A DNA stretch of 64,000 nt from Rhodopseudomonas pseudopalustris (GCF_900110435.1 NZ_FODT01000003.1:124001-188000); one strand, 5' to 3'. Shown: positions 19,512 to 28,976, counted from the stretch's first letter. A program made the numbers and translations. Notes: generated from the letters alone by a model not told the origin.

Positions 19512-20024
19512 TTAACGTGCAGTGCAGCGTCGATAGGTCACATAGGAAAACTCGACGCTGTCCTCGGGACCAGCGCCATGGCGCGTTCGCGCCACCTCCT
19601 CCCACTGGTCCGGGTCGATCGCCGGAAAAGTGGTATCGCCCTGAGGGCTCGCGTGCACCTCGGTCAATTCGATACAAGTCGCGCGCGGCAACCAGTGCGC
19701 ATAGATTTCTGAGCCGCCGACCACAACGACTTCAGTGGCAGAACGCCGCATCGCATCCCCGGCCGCAACCCGTTCCGCGGCCTCGAACGACGGCGCAACC
19801 ACCACGCCCGCTGCCTGAAAATGCGTATCGCGGGTCACCACGATGTTGGTGCGTCCCGGCAGTGGCCGGCCGATCGACTGATACGTCTTGCGGCCCATGA
19901 TCACCGGCTTGTTCAACGTCAGTTGCTTGAAGCGCCGCTGGTCGGATTTCAACCGCCACGGAATGGCGTTGCCCTCCCCGATCACGCCATTCTCGGCGAC
20001 CGCGACGATGATAACGATCGACAC
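19512..20024 (-). CDS. folA: dihydrofolate reductase
   Basis: From a GTG at 20024 the product is 170 residues and begins VSIVIIVAVAENGVIGEGNA. It shows IPWRLKSDQRRFKQLT with the substrate-binding acidic residue, VIMGRKTYQSIGRPLPGR for NADPH, and VVVVGGSEIY. It reduces dihydrofolate to tetrahydrofolate. It follows thyA by 23 bases on the same strand, the usual pairing because thymidylate synthase generates dihydrofolate. The start is GTG because no in-frame ATG precedes the conserved first strand. The longer frame upstream is a shadow of thyA. Confidence 0.94.
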   Translation of the reverse strand: MSIVIIVAVAENGVIGEGNAIPWRLKSDQRRFKQLTLNKPVIMGRKTYQSIGRPLPGRTNIVVTRDTHFQAAGVVVAPSFEAAERVAAGDAMRRSATEVVVVGGSEIYAHWLPRATCIELTEVHASPQGDTTFPAIDPDQWEEVARTRHGAGPEDSVEFSYVTYRRCTAR

Positions 20025-20047
20025 GCGCGCATCCGCTCCGGGGACAA

Positions 20048-20842
20048 TCACACCGCGACCTCGGCCTTGATGTGCGGATGCGGATCGTAGCCCTGCAGGG
20101 TGAAGTCCTCGTAACGGAAGCCGAACACGTCCTTCACGGCGGGATCGATCACCATCTCCGGCAGCGCGCGTGGCGCGCGGGTCAGTTGCAGGCGAGCCTG
20201 CTCCAGATGATTGGAATACAGATGCGCGTCGCCGAGGGTGTGGATGAATTCGCCCGGCTTCAGACCGGTGACTTGCGCTATCATCATCGTCAGCAGCGCA
20301 TAGGAGGCGATGTTGAACGGCACGCCGAGAAACACGTCGGCGGAACGTTGATACAACTGGCAAGACAGCTTGCCGCCAGCGACGTAAAACTGGAACAGGC
20401 AATGGCACGGCGGCAGCGCCATCCGATCGACATCGGCCGGATTCCACGCCGTCACAATCAGCCGCCGCGAGTCCGGGTTGCGCTTGATCATCTCGACGAT
20501 ATTGGCGATCTGGTCGATGCTGCGACCATCCGCGGCCGGCCAGGAGCGCCATTGCGCGCCATAGACCGGGCCGAGATCGCCATTGGCGTCGGCCCACTCG
20601 TCCCAGATCGTCACGCCGTTGTCGCGCAGATATTTGATGTTGGTGTCGCCCTGCAGAAACCACAGCAGTTCGTGGACGATCGCCTTGAGCGGCAACCGTT
20701 TGGTTGTCAGCATCGGGAATCCGGCGGCCAGATTGAACCGCATCTGATGGCCGAACACCGACAGCGTACCGGTCCCGGTGCGGTCGTGTTTTTCGGTGCC
20801 GTCGCTCAGGATTCGCTCAAGCAAGTCGTGGTACTGGATCAT
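20048..20842 (-). CDS. thyA: thymidylate synthase
   Basis: From the ATG at 20842 the product is 264 residues, the length of the Escherichia coli enzyme. It shows [49 protein letters not shown], the catalytic cysteine in [14 protein letters not shown], and [20 protein letters not shown]. It converts dUMP to dTMP with methylene-tetrahydrofolate. The frame remains open 39 codons upstream, but that part is Arg/Pro-rich and not part of the family. It is transcribed with folA. Confidence 0.97.
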   Translation of the reverse strand: MIQYHDLLERILSDGTEKHDRTGTGTLSVFGHQMRFNLAAGFPMLTTKRLPLKAIVHELLWFLQGDTNIKYLRDNGVTIWDEWADANGDLGPVYGAQWRSWPAADGRSIDQIANIVEMIKRNPDSRRLIVTAWNPADVDRMALPPCHCLFQFYVAGGKLSCQLYQRSADVFLGVPFNIASYALLTMMIAQVTGLKPGEFIHTLGDAHLYSNHLEQARLQLTRAPRALPEMVIDPAVKDVFGFRYEDFTLQGYDPHPHIKAEVAV

Positions 20843-20998
20843 CGGTCGGCGTTGCTCGCGATGGGGTCGGCGGCGCAGCCGCCTCGGTGGTGGCCGCGGC
20901 AAAAGGCTGCGGATCGTCGGATTCGGTGCCGAAAATACCCCTGCCGGTCGAAACAACAAGGCTTGATCGCAGTCCCCCGGCCTCCGTCAACCGCTTTG

Positions 20999-22012
20999 TC
21001 AGGGCACCTGCCGCTTCAGCACCTCTCCCCATTTCTGCAAGTCGCTGCGCACGAGCGCCGCCAAAGCTTCCGGCGTGCGCTGACCCCGCGTCGGAACAAT
21101 GCCGCCGAGGGCGGTCAGGGGGGCGCGGACCTCGGGTTGGTCCAGCGCCCGCACCACCGCTGCATTGAGATTGGCAACGATCTCCTGCGGTGTCCCCTTC
21201 GGCGCGAAGATCGCGTTCCAGGCCTCGACCTGAAAGCCTGGCAAGCCGGCTTCAGCGGAGGTCGGCACCGCGGGCACCACCGCGTCACGTTCTGGACTGG
21301 CGATCGCATAGGCCTTGATCACCTCGGTGCGCAGCGGCAGAACCGCATTGACGATCTGATCGCACATGAAATCGACCTGTCCGGCGACCAGCGCATCCAT
21401 CGCCGGTCCCGTTCCGTTGAACGGAACGCCTGTGGGATTGATGCCGATCAGATAGTTGAGCAGCATGCACGATGCGTAGGACACCGAACCGACGCCGGCA
21501 TGGGCCAAATTGACGTTATCAGGATGACGTCGCACATAGGCGACAAACTCACCGAAATTTGCCGCGGGAAACTCCCGCCGGGCCAGCAGCAATACCGGCA
21601 TCCGTGTCACCAGCGCCACCGGCGCGAAATCTGTATCCGGGTGGTAGCCGAGTTTTGGATAGAGCGCGGCAGCCGCGGCATGGGTGCCCATGTGGCCGAC
21701 GATCAGCGTATAGCCGTCGGGCGCCGCCTGGGCCACCCGCAGCGTGGCGGCGGTGCCCCCGGCGCCGACGATGTTATCGATTGAAATCGGCTGACCCAGT
21801 GTCTTCGCCATCTCGGCGGAGACGATCCGCGCCACCACGTCGGTCGGTCCGCCCTTGGCGAACGGCACGATCAGCTTGATCTGGCGCGACGGATAGCTGG
21901 CCTGCTCCTGACTAATTGCAGGTCCGAATAGGAGGGTCGCAGCAAGCGCGACAACAAGTCCGCCAATAGCGGCAACGCGCCTGAACGCGACCCCACGCGC
22001 AAACAAATGCAT
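20999..22012 (-). CDS. periplasmic tricarboxylate-type solute receptor (Bug/TctC family), copy 1
   Basis: The 337-residue product has a signal peptide (about 1-35) and the Bug-family pattern: YPSRQIKLIVPFAKGGPTD, VGAGGTAATLRVAQAAPDGY, YLIGINPTGVPFNGTGPAM and AVVPAVPTSAEAGLPGFQVE. These proteins bind carboxylates in the periplasm and feed TctAB transporters. It is closely similar to the receptor encoded 370 bases upstream, pointing to a duplication. Ligand identity cannot be inferred; Bug proteins outnumber transporters in many genomes. Confidence 0.9.
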   Translation of the reverse strand: MHLFARGVAFRRVAAIGGLVVALAATLLFGPAISQEQASYPSRQIKLIVPFAKGGPTDVVARIVSAEMAKTLGQPISIDNIVGAGGTAATLRVAQAAPDGYTLIVGHMGTHAAAAALYPKLGYHPDTDFAPVALVTRMPVLLLARREFPAANFGEFVAYVRRHPDNVNLAHAGVGSVSYASCMLLNYLIGINPTGVPFNGTGPAMDALVAGQVDFMCDQIVNAVLPLRTEVIKAYAIASPERDAVVPAVPTSAEAGLPGFQVEAWNAIFAPKGTPQEIVANLNAAVVRALDQPEVRAPLTALGGIVPTRGQRTPEALAALVRSDLQKWGEVLKRQVP

Positions 22013-22381
22013 TTTGCGGCTCCCGCAGAATTCGACGGTGATACCGAACTCATCGGGCGCAAATCAACCCCGACAGACGATACCACAAAATTCGGAACGC
22101 CCGGTGCGTATGCGCCAAGCGTATATCTCAGCTCGCGCGCTCGATGAAGGCTTCGTCGCGCTTGCGCGCGAGCGACAACAGCGGCAAGCCCCGAAGCCCG
22201 CAACCGCAAAAGCCCGTCGACACCACAAGTCCATCAACACCAAGAGTCCTGCCGCTGCGAGGGGCATCGGTCCACAGCCGGCCGGGTTACCAATACCGTG
22301 GCGCCTCCGGACAAAACCGGCGCGCGGAAAATAACTCCGTTGCATCCTCAGCCTAGCACGAGGCCGGGCTTGCCAATCGGC
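22013..22381. other. gene-free stretch between the two receptor genes
   Basis: I find no convincing reading frame on either strand. The frames that stay open are Arg/Cys-rich and lack family features. No strong hairpin or repeat was noticed. It presumably holds a promoter for the downstream receptor gene. Confidence 0.4.
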
Positions 22382-23368
22382 TCAATTCGCGGCGGCATCC
22401 CGCAAAACCGGGGTCCATTTGGCTATTTCGGACTCCACCAGCTTTCCCAAGGCCTCCGGCGTCCGCTCTGCGGGTTCCGGGATCACGCTACCGAGATCGA
22501 GCAGCCGCTTGCGGACGCTCTCGTCGTCGAGCGCCTTCGTCACCGCAGCGTTGAGCGTCGCAACGATCGGCGCCGGCGTTCCCTTTGGCGCGAAAATAGC
22601 GTTCCAGGCCTGAGCTTTGAAAGCCGGGAGGCCGCCTTCGGTCGTTGTGAGAACCTCCGGAAGGGAAGGATTGCGCGCAGGCGTGGCGATCGCATACCCC
22701 TTGATCGTGCCGCCCTTGATCTGGGGCACAGCGTTGACGATCTGGTCGCACATGAAATCGACCTGCTTGCCGACCAGTGCGTTCATCGCCGGGCCGGTGC
22801 CGTTGAACGGCACCCCGGTCGGCTTGATGGCGAGCACGGAATTCAGCAACTGACAGGACACGTGAGATACCGACCCGACGCCCGCATGAGCCTGGTTCAG
22901 CTTTTCGCTGTTGGCCTTCACATAGCTGATGAACTCACTGAGGTCCTTCGGCGGGAAATCGCTCCGCGCCAGGATCAGGATCGGCGTTCCGGCGAGTAGC
23001 GATACCGGCTCAAAATCCTTCTCCGGATGATAGGCAAGCTTCGGATACAGCGGAACCGCGGCGGCGTGCGTGCCCATGTGCCCGGTGATAAGCGTGTAGC
23101 CGTCCGGGGTGGCGCGCGCCGCACGGGTCGTCGCGGTGGTGCCGCCGGCGCCGACAACGTTCTCGATCACGATCGCCTGGCCGAGCGTGGCCGACATGTG
23201 CTGGGTGACAATCCGCGCAATCACATCGGTCGGGCCGCCGGCCGCGAAAGGCACAATCATGGTGATCGTGCGTGTCGGATAGTCCGCTGCGAGCGCGGGC
23301 GTGGAGAGAAGGGCGCCGGCCGCACACGCGAAGCCGCCGAGCCTCAGCAATCGAGCAAACCATTTCAT
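22382..23368 (-). CDS. periplasmic tricarboxylate-type solute receptor (Bug/TctC family), copy 2
   Basis: From the ATG at 23368 the product is 328 residues. AGGAG seven bases upstream selects this start over one 18 codons earlier. A signal peptide (LLRLGGFACAAGALLSTPALA) is followed by YPTRTITMIVPFAAGGPTDV, VVGAGGTTATTRAARATPDG and IKPTGVPFNGTGPAMNALVG. It lies 102 bases after tctA and is the natural receptor for that transporter. It resembles copy 1 along its whole length. Confidence 0.93.
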   Translation of the reverse strand: MKWFARLLRLGGFACAAGALLSTPALAADYPTRTITMIVPFAAGGPTDVIARIVTQHMSATLGQAIVIENVVGAGGTTATTRAARATPDGYTLITGHMGTHAAAVPLYPKLAYHPEKDFEPVSLLAGTPILILARSDFPPKDLSEFISYVKANSEKLNQAHAGVGSVSHVSCQLLNSVLAIKPTGVPFNGTGPAMNALVGKQVDFMCDQIVNAVPQIKGGTIKGYAIATPARNPSLPEVLTTTEGGLPAFKAQAWNAIFAPKGTPAPIVATLNAAVTKALDDESVRKRLLDLGSVIPEPAERTPEALGKLVESEIAKWTPVLRDAAAN

Positions 23369-23470
23369 GTGAAGTCTCCTGGACTCTGCGAAACCTATCG
23401 AAACGCGGATACGGCTCAACAACTAACCGTCCCGTCAGAGCGGCGTATCGCCGCAGCCTTGCCAACCTCA

Positions 23471-24985
23471 TCAATCGGATTCGACGAAAACCTCCTCGCG
23501 CTTTCGCCGAAGGGACGGAAGCACCGCGAGTATCAATAGCCCCGCCGCGATGGCGAGCAGCGTCGCCGACAGCGGCCGGGTAACAAACACCGAAGCGTCG
23601 CCGCGCGAAATCAGCAGTGCGCGGCGGAGATTCTCTTCCATCAACGGACCCAGCACCATGCCGAGCAGCAGCGGCGCCGGTTCGAAATCGTGTTTGACCA
23701 GCCAATAGCCGATCAACCCGAAGATGCCGGCGAGGACAACGTCGGTGGGGGCGTTGTTCACCGAGTAGATCCCGATCGCGCAAAACACCACAATTGCCGG
23801 AAACATCAGCCGATAAGGCACGCGCAACAACCGGACCCAGATCCCGACCATCGGTAGATTGATGATCAGCAGCATCAAATTTCCGATCCACATCGAGGCG
23901 ATCATGCCCCACACGAGTTCGGGCTGTTTCTGCATCACCTGCGGGCCCGGGACGATGCCGTGGATGGTCATCGCGCCGACCATCAGCGCCATCACCGCAT
24001 TCGGCGGAATGCCGAGCGTGAGCAACGGGATGAACGAGGTCTGCGCAGCAGCATTGTTGGCGCTTTCCGGCGCCGCGACGCCTTCGATCGCGCCGCGGCC
24101 GAAGCGTTCCGGCGTCCGCGAGATCTTCTTCTCCAGCGTATAGGCCGCGAACGAGGCGATCACCGCGCCACCGCCCGGCAGGATGCCGAGGATCGAGCCG
24201 AGCATCGTCCCGCGCGCGATGGCGGGCGCCGAGTCGACCAGATCCTTTTTGGTCGGCATCAGACCGGTGATCTTCTGCTGCACCAGTTGGCGGTCGGACT
24301 CCGAACCTGCATCGAGGTTGCGAATGATCTCGGCGAAGCCGAACACGCCCATCGCCACGGTCGCGAAGCCGAGCCCATCGGCGAGTTCGGGAATGCCGAA
24401 GGTCATCCGCGATGCGCCGGTTTCAAGGTCGGAACCGACCATCGACAGCAGCAAGCCGAACACGATCATGATGATCGCCTTCAGCACCGAGCCTTTCGCC
24501 AGCACGACCGCGAAGATCAGGCCGAGCACCATCAGCGAGAAATACTCGGCAGGACCGAACTCCAGCGCGACCTTGGTCAGCGGCGCGCCGAGGATCGCGA
24601 TCAGCACGGTTGCGAAACAACCGGCTACAAACGAGCCGATCGCCGCGATCGCCAACGCCGGCCCCGCGCGTCCCTGCTTCGCCATCTGAAAACCGTCGAG
24701 CGTCGTCACCACCGACGTCGCCTCGCCCGGAATATTGACGAGGATGGAGGTCGTCGAGCCGCCATACTGCGCGCCGTAGTAGATACCAGCGAGCATGATC
24801 AGCGCGCCGATCGGCGGCAGACCGAAGGTGATCGGCAATAGCATCGCCACAGTGGCGATGGTGCCGATCCCCGGCAGCACCCCGACCAGCGTGCCGACCA
24901 GCGCGCCGACCAGGCACAGTCCCAGATTCATCGGCGAGGCGGCGACCTGGAAGCCGAGCGCGAGATTGGAGAACAGATCAAGCAT
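23471..24985 (-). CDS. tctA: tripartite tricarboxylate transporter, large membrane subunit
   Basis: The 504-residue product is a polytopic membrane protein. It shows the duplicated TctA signature GALVGTLVGVLPGIGTIATV near the N-terminus, GSILGILPGGGAVIASFAAY in the middle, YGGSTTSILVNIPGEATSVV, and FIPLLTLGIPPNAVMALMVG. It forms the cation-coupled channel that accepts substrate from the periplasmic receptor. It begins nine bases after tctB ends. The C-terminus ends in a charged cytoplasmic tail. Confidence 0.95.
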   Translation of the reverse strand: MLDLFSNLALGFQVAASPMNLGLCLVGALVGTLVGVLPGIGTIATVAMLLPITFGLPPIGALIMLAGIYYGAQYGGSTTSILVNIPGEATSVVTTLDGFQMAKQGRAGPALAIAAIGSFVAGCFATVLIAILGAPLTKVALEFGPAEYFSLMVLGLIFAVVLAKGSVLKAIIMIVFGLLLSMVGSDLETGASRMTFGIPELADGLGFATVAMGVFGFAEIIRNLDAGSESDRQLVQQKITGLMPTKKDLVDSAPAIARGTMLGSILGILPGGGAVIASFAAYTLEKKISRTPERFGRGAIEGVAAPESANNAAAQTSFIPLLTLGIPPNAVMALMVGAMTIHGIVPGPQVMQKQPELVWGMIASMWIGNLMLLIINLPMVGIWVRLLRVPYRLMFPAIVVFCAIGIYSVNNAPTDVVLAGIFGLIGYWLVKHDFEPAPLLLGMVLGPLMEENLRRALLISRGDASVFVTRPLSATLLAIAAGLLILAVLPSLRRKREEVFVESD

Positions 24986-24994
24986 TGCGCGCGC

Positions 24995-25495
24995 TCACCG
25001 GTTCAGAAACGACGGGTACAGCGGCATCGGCAGGCCCAATGCAAAGGGAAACAACACGCTGCAACCGATCGTCAGCGCGACGCCGACGATGATGGTCTCC
25101 TTCCAGCGCGTCTCGGGCGTGCCCAGCGCGGCAAGCATGAAGCTCGTGAAAGCGGAGATGATCAGCCCCAGCGGCCGGATCGAGACAGCGAACGACAGAA
25201 TTGCGATGCCGACGAAAAACGGTCCGCGCCACTGAAACTTCGCCATCGGCTCGCCATCGACAAGCAGGGCGCTGACCGTCAGCACGACGCCGAGGACGAG
25301 CAGCAGCACGGCGAACATCCGCGGCGCGGTGCCGGCGCCGAACGAAAAGCCTTGCATGCCTTGAAGATCGCTCGCGGCCCACAGCGCGAACGCCGCCACC
25401 GCCACCAACGCGAGACCGCCGATGAAATCCTGCGGGCCGCGAATCCATTTCGGAAACACGGACTTCTCCGAGAAACGGCTCGGCGCGTCACTCAT
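24995..25495 (-). CDS. tctB: tripartite tricarboxylate transporter, small membrane subunit
   Basis: The 166-residue product has four hydrophobic helices (for example FIGGLALVAVAAFALWAASD and MFAVLLLVLGVVLTVSALLV) with the FSFGAGTAPRMFAVLL motif typical of TctB. Sequence similarity in this family is low, but the position directly before tctA settles it. It is the first gene of the tctB-tctA-receptor operon. Confidence 0.9.
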   Translation of the reverse strand: MSDAPSRFSEKSVFPKWIRGPQDFIGGLALVAVAAFALWAASDLQGMQGFSFGAGTAPRMFAVLLLVLGVVLTVSALLVDGEPMAKFQWRGPFFVGIAILSFAVSIRPLGLIISAFTSFMLAALGTPETRWKETIIVGVALTIGCSVLFPFALGLPMPLYPSFLNR

Positions 25496-25861
25496 CGTTC
25501 CCTCCCCGTTTCCGGGCTTTGTCGCCCATTTGTTTGTCGGCGGCGTTACTTTCCTGAGTATCTATTTTCGTTTGATAACGCCAGCGAAACCCCGAACGCC
25601 GCCGGCCGGCAGTGACCATGACGAACTCATCCGGGTGACGCCGGTGGACCACCGCTACGATGCGGCGACAGGCGCCGCGCCCGGCGTGGCGACAGGCGCG
25701 CCACGCCATCGGAGGCTGTCGCCCGGATCAGGCCACTCAAACAGACCGATCCGATTGACAGTTTTCCACCGGCCGCCTCTCGCATTCGGCCTTGCTGTCG
25801 CATGGGCGACGTTTTGACGGGGAATGCCCTTTCGCCCCAAGCCATTGCCCCCTATATTGGA
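25496..25861. other. gene-free stretch upstream of tctB and ssrA, with a possible ssrA -10 box
   Basis: No reading frame here looks like a gene. TATATT at 25853-25858 sits about seven bases before the first hairpin of the tmRNA region and could be its -10 element; no good -35 element was seen at the right distance. The left part must hold the tctB promoter on the minus strand. Confidence 0.4.
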
Positions 25862-26181
25862 AGCGTCGGGGCAACCCGACTATGGAAATAAATGGCCGTC
25901 GTAATAAACCATTCGGACCCGGGGGCAGTACCCGGCGCCTCCACCAAAGCCCGTGATTCCGCGGGTTTCGGCGGGGGCGAAATAGGATCGACGAGGGCGT
26001 AAAGGGCTTGCTTTTTCTCGGTATTGTTCCGCCGTTATCGGGCTAATGCAATAGTTGCCAACGACAACTATGCTCCGGTTGCTCAGGCTGCGTAACGCAG
26101 TTTGAAAGACCAAGTCTAAAGTCCTAACGGGTTAAGCTCCGTTAGGCGGGGTTCGGAGGCACCTGGCAACAGAAGCCTCCA
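25862..26181 (+). ncRNA. ssrA: transfer-messenger RNA, circularly permuted two-piece form
   Basis: The region contains all parts of an alphaproteobacterial permuted tmRNA. A hairpin at 25865-25880 (GTCGGG, GCAA loop) starts the acceptor piece, which ends GCGCCTCCACCA at 25946. After a short spacer the coding piece begins GGGGGCGAAATAGGATCGAC at 25973, and its 5' end pairs with GCCTCC of the acceptor end. The tag frame at 26057-26095 reads ANDNYAPVAQAA then TAA. A final hairpin GGAGGC/GCCTCC ends at 26180. tmRNA rescues stalled ribosomes and tags the product for ClpXP. The exact 5' and 3' ends are estimates. The adaptor gene sspB lies about 210 bases downstream. Confidence 0.93.
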
Positions 26182-26349
26182 CTTTATCTTGCATGAGCGT
26201 CCCTCGACGCCCCTTACACCGACGCAGGGCCGCACAATATTCAGCCGTGATGCCTGCTGACCCCGGCCCGCCGCCGGGTTACGATCCGCAGCCGGGACGC
26301 GAGTCGGCCTGACACCGGAGCCAATCAGCGTTGAAGCATCCGAGCGACC

Positions 26350-26387
26350 GGACAAGGCGGACACAGGACAAGGCGGACACAGGACAA
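26350..26387. repeat. short tandem direct repeat before sspB
   Basis: A 16-base unit GGACAAGGCGGACACA occurs twice in tandem and is followed by the first six bases of a third copy, ending four bases before the sspB start codon. The ribosome-binding-like AGGAC of sspB lies in the last partial copy, so slippage here would change the leader. Confidence 0.8.
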
Positions 26388-26390
26388 TTC

Positions 26391-26915
26391 ATGGCCACCG
26401 ATCACATCCGATACGACGTCCTCGCGCGGGAAGCATTGCGTGGCGTGCTGCGGCAAGTCCTGACCGACGTCGCTCAGCACGGTCTGCCGGGCGAGCATCA
26501 CTTCTTCATCACCTTCCTGTCCAAGGCCGACGGCGTGAGGCTGTCGACGCGACTGCTCGCGCAGTACCCCGAGGAAATGACGGTGATCTTGCAGCACCAG
26601 TTCTGGGATCTGGTGGTGACCGAGGATCGCTTTGAGGTCGGACTATCGTTCGGCGGCATCCCGGAGCGGCTGGTGGTGCCGTTCTCGGCGATCAAGAGCT
26701 TCTTCGATCCGTCCGTGCAGTTCGGCCTGCAGTTCGAGACCAATGAAGGCGCTGCTGAAACCGCCGACGCCAGCGCTCCGGAGATCGCAGCGCCGGCGGC
26801 GACCCCTGCCATGCTGGCGGCGACCGAGTCTGCTCCGACCGACGCTGGCGACGAGGAGCCGGTGAAGTCCGAGGGCGCCGAGGTGGTGCGGCTCGACCGG
26901 TTCCGCAAGAAATAG
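26391..26915 (+). CDS. sspB: SspB-family ClpXP adaptor (ssrA-tag binding)
   Basis: From the ATG at 26391 the product is 174 residues. The N-terminal domain (about 1-125) matches alphaproteobacterial SspB: IRYDVLAREALRGVLRQVL, HHFFITFLSKADGVRL, MTVILQHQFWDLVV and LSFGGIPERLVVPFSAIKSF. An Ala/Pro/Glu-rich flexible linker follows, and the C-terminal motif VVRLDRFRKK is the short tail expected to dock on ClpX. It captures ssrA-tagged proteins and delivers them to ClpXP. The tag-encoding ssrA gene is immediately upstream on the same strand. Confidence 0.92.
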   Translation: MATDHIRYDVLAREALRGVLRQVLTDVAQHGLPGEHHFFITFLSKADGVRLSTRLLAQYPEEMTVILQHQFWDLVVTEDRFEVGLSFGGIPERLVVPFSAIKSFFDPSVQFGLQFETNEGAAETADASAPEIAAPAATPAMLAATESAPTDAGDEEPVKSEGAEVVRLDRFRKK

Positions 26916-27013
26916 AGCGTTTTCGAGCGAAGTGGAAACCGGTTCGCGTGAAGAAAACGCGTCAGAACAAAAAGCTAGAGCTCCGGTTCTGATTCTATCA
27001 GAACCGGAGCTCT
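26916..27013. repeat. palindromic intergenic repeat, copy 2 (long form)
   Basis: It shares AGCGTTTTCGAGCGA and CCGGTTCTGAT...ATCAGAACCGG with copy 1 at 14505-14556 and has an extra middle section with GAAAACGCG. The end hairpin 26977-27013 is perfect over 17 base pairs with a TCT loop, strong enough to terminate. The element abuts the sspB stop codon. Confidence 0.88.
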
Positions 27014-27105
27014 AACCCCCGCGCGACCGGCGCGATGCTTCCGCGAGCGGCAGAGCTTGCGGGAGCTATCCGGATTCCCGACTGCTGACCGACAGGACGA
27101 CCGCC

Positions 27106-28524
27106 ATGGCCCGCAAACCCAGCGCTGCGAAGTCCGGCGCGACCCGCAGCGAGACCGATAGTTTCGGGCCGATCGAGGTCGCCACCGACCGCTATTGGGG
27201 CGCGCAGACCGAACGATCGCGACAGAACTTCCGGATCGGCGCGGAGCGGATGCCGATCGGCCTCGTGCACGCGCTCGGCATCGTCAAGCTGGCGGCTGCC
27301 GAGACCAATCGTGACCTCGGCCTGCTCGATCAGCGCCGCGCCAGCGCGATCGCCCGCGCCGCACGCGAAGTGATCGACGGCAGCCTCGACGATCACTTCC
27401 CGCTGGTGGTGTGGCAGACCGGCTCCGGCACCCAGACCAACATGAACCTCAACGAGGTGATCGCCAACCGCGCCAACGAGTTGCTCGGCGGCGAGCGCGG
27501 CGCCAAGAAGCCCGTGCATCCCAACGATCACGTCAACATGAGCCAGTCGTCGAACGACTCGTTCCCGACCGCGATGCATATCGCCGCCGCCCAGGCGATC
27601 ACAGCCGATCTGATTCCCGGGCTGACGACGCTGCATGACGCATTGCGGAAGAAAGAGAAGGCATTCGCCAAGATCGTCAAGATCGGCCGCACCCACACCC
27701 AGGATGCGACGCCACTGACGCTCGGGCAGGAATTCTCCGGCTACGCCGCACAAGTGGCGAGCAGCCTGGCGCGGCTGAAGCTGGCGGTGAAGGAGCTATA
27801 TCCGCTGGCACAGGGCGGCACCGCCGTTGGAACCGGCCTCAACACCCACCCTAAATTCGCCAAGGCATTCGCGAAGCGAGCGGCGGTGATCACCAAGCTG
27901 CCGTTCGTCACCGCGCCGAACAAGTTCGAGGCGCTGGCCAGCAACGACGCTTATGTTTCGGTCCACGGCGCGATCAATGCTGCGGCAGCCGCGCTGTTCA
28001 AGATCGCTAACGACATCCGGCTGCTCGGCTCCGGGCCACGCTCTGGCTTGGGCGAACTGATCCTGCCGGAGAACGAGCCGGGCTCGTCGATCATGCCCGG
28101 CAAGGTCAACCCGACGCAGTGCGAAGCGCTGACCATGGTGTGCTGCCAGGTGTTCGGCAATCAGACCACGGTCACCGTGGCGGGTAGCCAGGGCCATTTC
28201 GAGCTGAACGTGTACAAGCCGGTGATGGCCCACGCGATGCTGCAATCGATCGGCCTGCTCGCCGACGCCGCGCGATCCTTCACCACCCATTGCGTCGACG
28301 GCATCCGCGCAGACGAAGGGCGAATTGGTGAATTGATGCAGCGCTCGCTGATGCTGGTCACCGCGCTGGCGCCGAAGATCGGCTACGATAACGCCGCGAA
28401 GATCGCCAAATCAGCCCATCAGCGTGGAACGACCCTGAAAGAAGAAGCCTTGCGGCTCAAGCTGGTCACAGACGCCGAATTCGACCGGCTGGTGCGCCCG
28501 GACAATATGACGCATCCTGGCTGA
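27106..28524 (+). CDS. fumC: class II fumarate hydratase
   Basis: The 472-residue product is full length. Near the N-terminus it reads [18 protein letters not shown], then [20 protein letters not shown] and [36 protein letters not shown] follows, and the superfamily signature [20 protein letters not shown]. It interconverts fumarate and malate in the citric acid cycle without an iron-sulphur cluster. It stands alone after the palindromic repeat. A short, basic N-terminal extension ([19 protein letters not shown]) precedes the usual start of homology. Confidence 0.97.
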   Translation: MARKPSAAKSGATRSETDSFGPIEVATDRYWGAQTERSRQNFRIGAERMPIGLVHALGIVKLAAAETNRDLGLLDQRRASAIARAAREVIDGSLDDHFPLVVWQTGSGTQTNMNLNEVIANRANELLGGERGAKKPVHPNDHVNMSQSSNDSFPTAMHIAAAQAITADLIPGLTTLHDALRKKEKAFAKIVKIGRTHTQDATPLTLGQEFSGYAAQVASSLARLKLAVKELYPLAQGGTAVGTGLNTHPKFAKAFAKRAAVITKLPFVTAPNKFEALASNDAYVSVHGAINAAAAALFKIANDIRLLGSGPRSGLGELILPENEPGSSIMPGKVNPTQCEALTMVCCQVFGNQTTVTVAGSQGHFELNVYKPVMAHAMLQSIGLLADAARSFTTHCVDGIRADEGRIGELMQRSLMLVTALAPKIGYDNAAKIAKSAHQRGTTLKEEALRLKLVTDAEFDRLVRPDNMTHPG

Positions 28525-28568
28525 ACCAAGCAGCCGTGCGGACTGCACAAAAAATGGCCCGCGGGAAA

Positions 28569-28582
28569 TTGATGTAAATCAT
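28569..28582. promoter_or_regulatory. FNR/FixK-type binding site candidate
   Basis: TTGAT-GTAA-ATCAT matches the TTGAT-N4-ATCAA consensus at all but the last position. It lies 205 bases before the DUF4169 gene, in the 263-base gap after fumC. FNR-type regulators control anaerobic genes in purple bacteria. Target and activity are unknown. Confidence 0.4.
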
Positions 28583-28787
28583 ATCCCTAGAGCTTCCTGA
28601 TTGATCAACTCACTACGCAGTGTTGCGGCTCAGCAAATTTCTTCCGCCTCGGTGGGTAGATGTAGCCGCGACCTGCAGCGGCAAGGACTGTATTCTTGAT
28701 GGTGATCGAGCCGCCTATGGCTTCGTGCATTCGTGCTCGGCCCCTAAGCGACGCCCGTTGCCGATTAGTCGATAATGGGTGCGCGTT

Positions 28788-28976
28788 ATGGCGGATTTGG
28801 TCAATTTGAAGCGTTTCAAGAAACGGGCAGAGCGGGAAGCAGCCGCGAAGCACGCCGACGTCAATCGTGCGCGGTTTGGCAGAACCAAATCGCAGCGCGC
28901 AATCGACGATCATCGGGTCAGCCGCGCCAATGAACTGCTCGATCAACACATAATCGGTGGCGAGGACGCGTCATGA
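28788..28976 (+). CDS. DUF4169 family small basic protein
   Basis: From the ATG at 28788 the product is 62 residues, highly charged and helical, beginning MADLVNLKRFKKRAEREAAA. This start sequence and length are what I recall for DUF4169. It contains RARFGRTKSQRAIDDHRV. Its stop overlaps the start of the next gene (ATGA at 28973-28976), so the two are translationally coupled. Function is unknown. Confidence 0.8.
   Translation: MADLVNLKRFKKRAEREAAAKHADVNRARFGRTKSQRAIDDHRVSRANELLDQHIIGGEDAS

Noticed and set aside
22064-22345. A 93-codon minus-strand frame between the two receptor genes
   Set aside because: Cys/Arg-rich composition and no similarity that I recognise; probably non-coding.
28605-28949. 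A 114-codon minus-strand frame after fumC
   Set aside because: It overlaps the DUF4169 gene, which has clear family character on the other strand.
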